The notes below the pieces were generated by a model. That model was not told the origin of the DNA. It was given only the letters and a program-made list of their open reading frames with translations, and made no database searches. Positions 4,923 through 5,038 of a stretch of DNA of 5,038 nt are shown in pieces. Source of the stretch: Candidatus Moranbacteria bacterium CG_4_9_14_3_um_filter_42_9 (GTDB taxonomy: Bacteria > Patescibacteriota > Minisyncoccia > Moranbacterales > UBA2206); contig PFVN01000106.1 of the NCBI GenBank assembly GCA_002790635.1, forward strand, positions 1 through 5,038, read 5' to 3'. Numbering within the stretch: the first letter of the stretch is position 1; each line of letters begins with the position of its first letter. Position numbers and translations under genes: made by a program.

Positions 4923-5038
4923 ATGAAAAATAAAAGTCATTTATTTTTTTTGCTATCAATTGCGATCATATCCAGCTTTTTTATTGGCGCAATCCAGCCG
5001 GTCCTGGCCCGGGAAAATGTGACTGACTGGTATATCCA
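4923..5038 (+). CDS. Exported protein, N-terminus only (probably DUF2207 family)
   Basis: The frame is open to the window end, giving 38 residues plus two bases. It starts with a typical signal peptide: basic MKNKSH, a hydrophobic core LFFLLSIAIISSFFIGAI, then PVLA with probable cleavage after Ala29. The mature part begins RENVTDWYI. That opening resembles the N-terminus of DUF2207 membrane proteins as found in Patescibacteria, but so few residues make the family call an inference from memory. No Shine-Dalgarno sequence precedes the ATG. The gene lies 61 bases after the AbrB-type gene and could be cotranscribed with it. Confidence 0.65.
   Translation, partial: MKNKSHLFFLLSIAIISSFFIGAIQPVLARENVTDWYI

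Noticed and set aside
1..5038. CRISPR array, tRNA, rRNA, insertion sequence or attachment site
   Set aside because: No regularly spaced repeats, cloverleaf-like segments, transposase sequence or terminal inverted repeats were seen on either strand.

Overview
The window reads as a compact, AT-rich bacterial genome segment, most likely from the Candidate Phyla Radiation (Patescibacteria, Parcubacteria-like). The support is a threonyl-tRNA synthetase without its N-terminal TGS domain, tightly packed small membrane-protein genes (DUF378, an unnamed two-helix protein, a probable DUF2207 start), a mix of Shine-Dalgarno-led and apparently leaderless genes, and ordinary use of TGA as a stop. This assignment is inference from gene content; no rRNA or marker tree is available.

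Left part (1-1430): a two-gene peptide-modification cassette. A radical SAM/SPASM enzyme (70-1246) has its own promoter and a strong ribosome binding site. It is followed 57 bases later by a 27-residue Cys-rich peptide (1304-1387) ending in CTCCCCGGPL, also with a near-perfect ribosome binding site. This is the layout of a minimal RiPP locus: the enzyme would install a radical-derived modification, such as a thioether, on the Cys cluster. The enzyme gene is interrupted by a +1 shift at a run of nine A (1101-1109). The five C-terminal SPASM cysteines lie in the shifted frame, so an intact enzyme needs an eight-A reading (sequencing error, transcriptional slippage, phase switch or true mutation). 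The cassette meets thrS tail to tail at a strong hairpin terminator.

Middle (1447-3737): thrS on the minus strand and msrB (methionine-R-sulfoxide reductase) on the plus strand diverge from a 119-base gap. The thrS promoter is close to consensus and sits so near the ATG that the mRNA should be leaderless.

Right part (3793-5038): a run of small plus-strand genes. They are a DUF378 two-helix membrane protein, a terminator followed by a promoter, a two-helix membrane protein of unknown function, a short hypothetical gene that may be frameshifted, a 55-residue AbrB/SpoVT-type DNA-binding protein, and the start of an exported protein cut by the window end. These look like independent housekeeping or hypothetical genes, not one pathway. 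No tRNA, rRNA, CRISPR array, insertion sequence or attachment site was seen.
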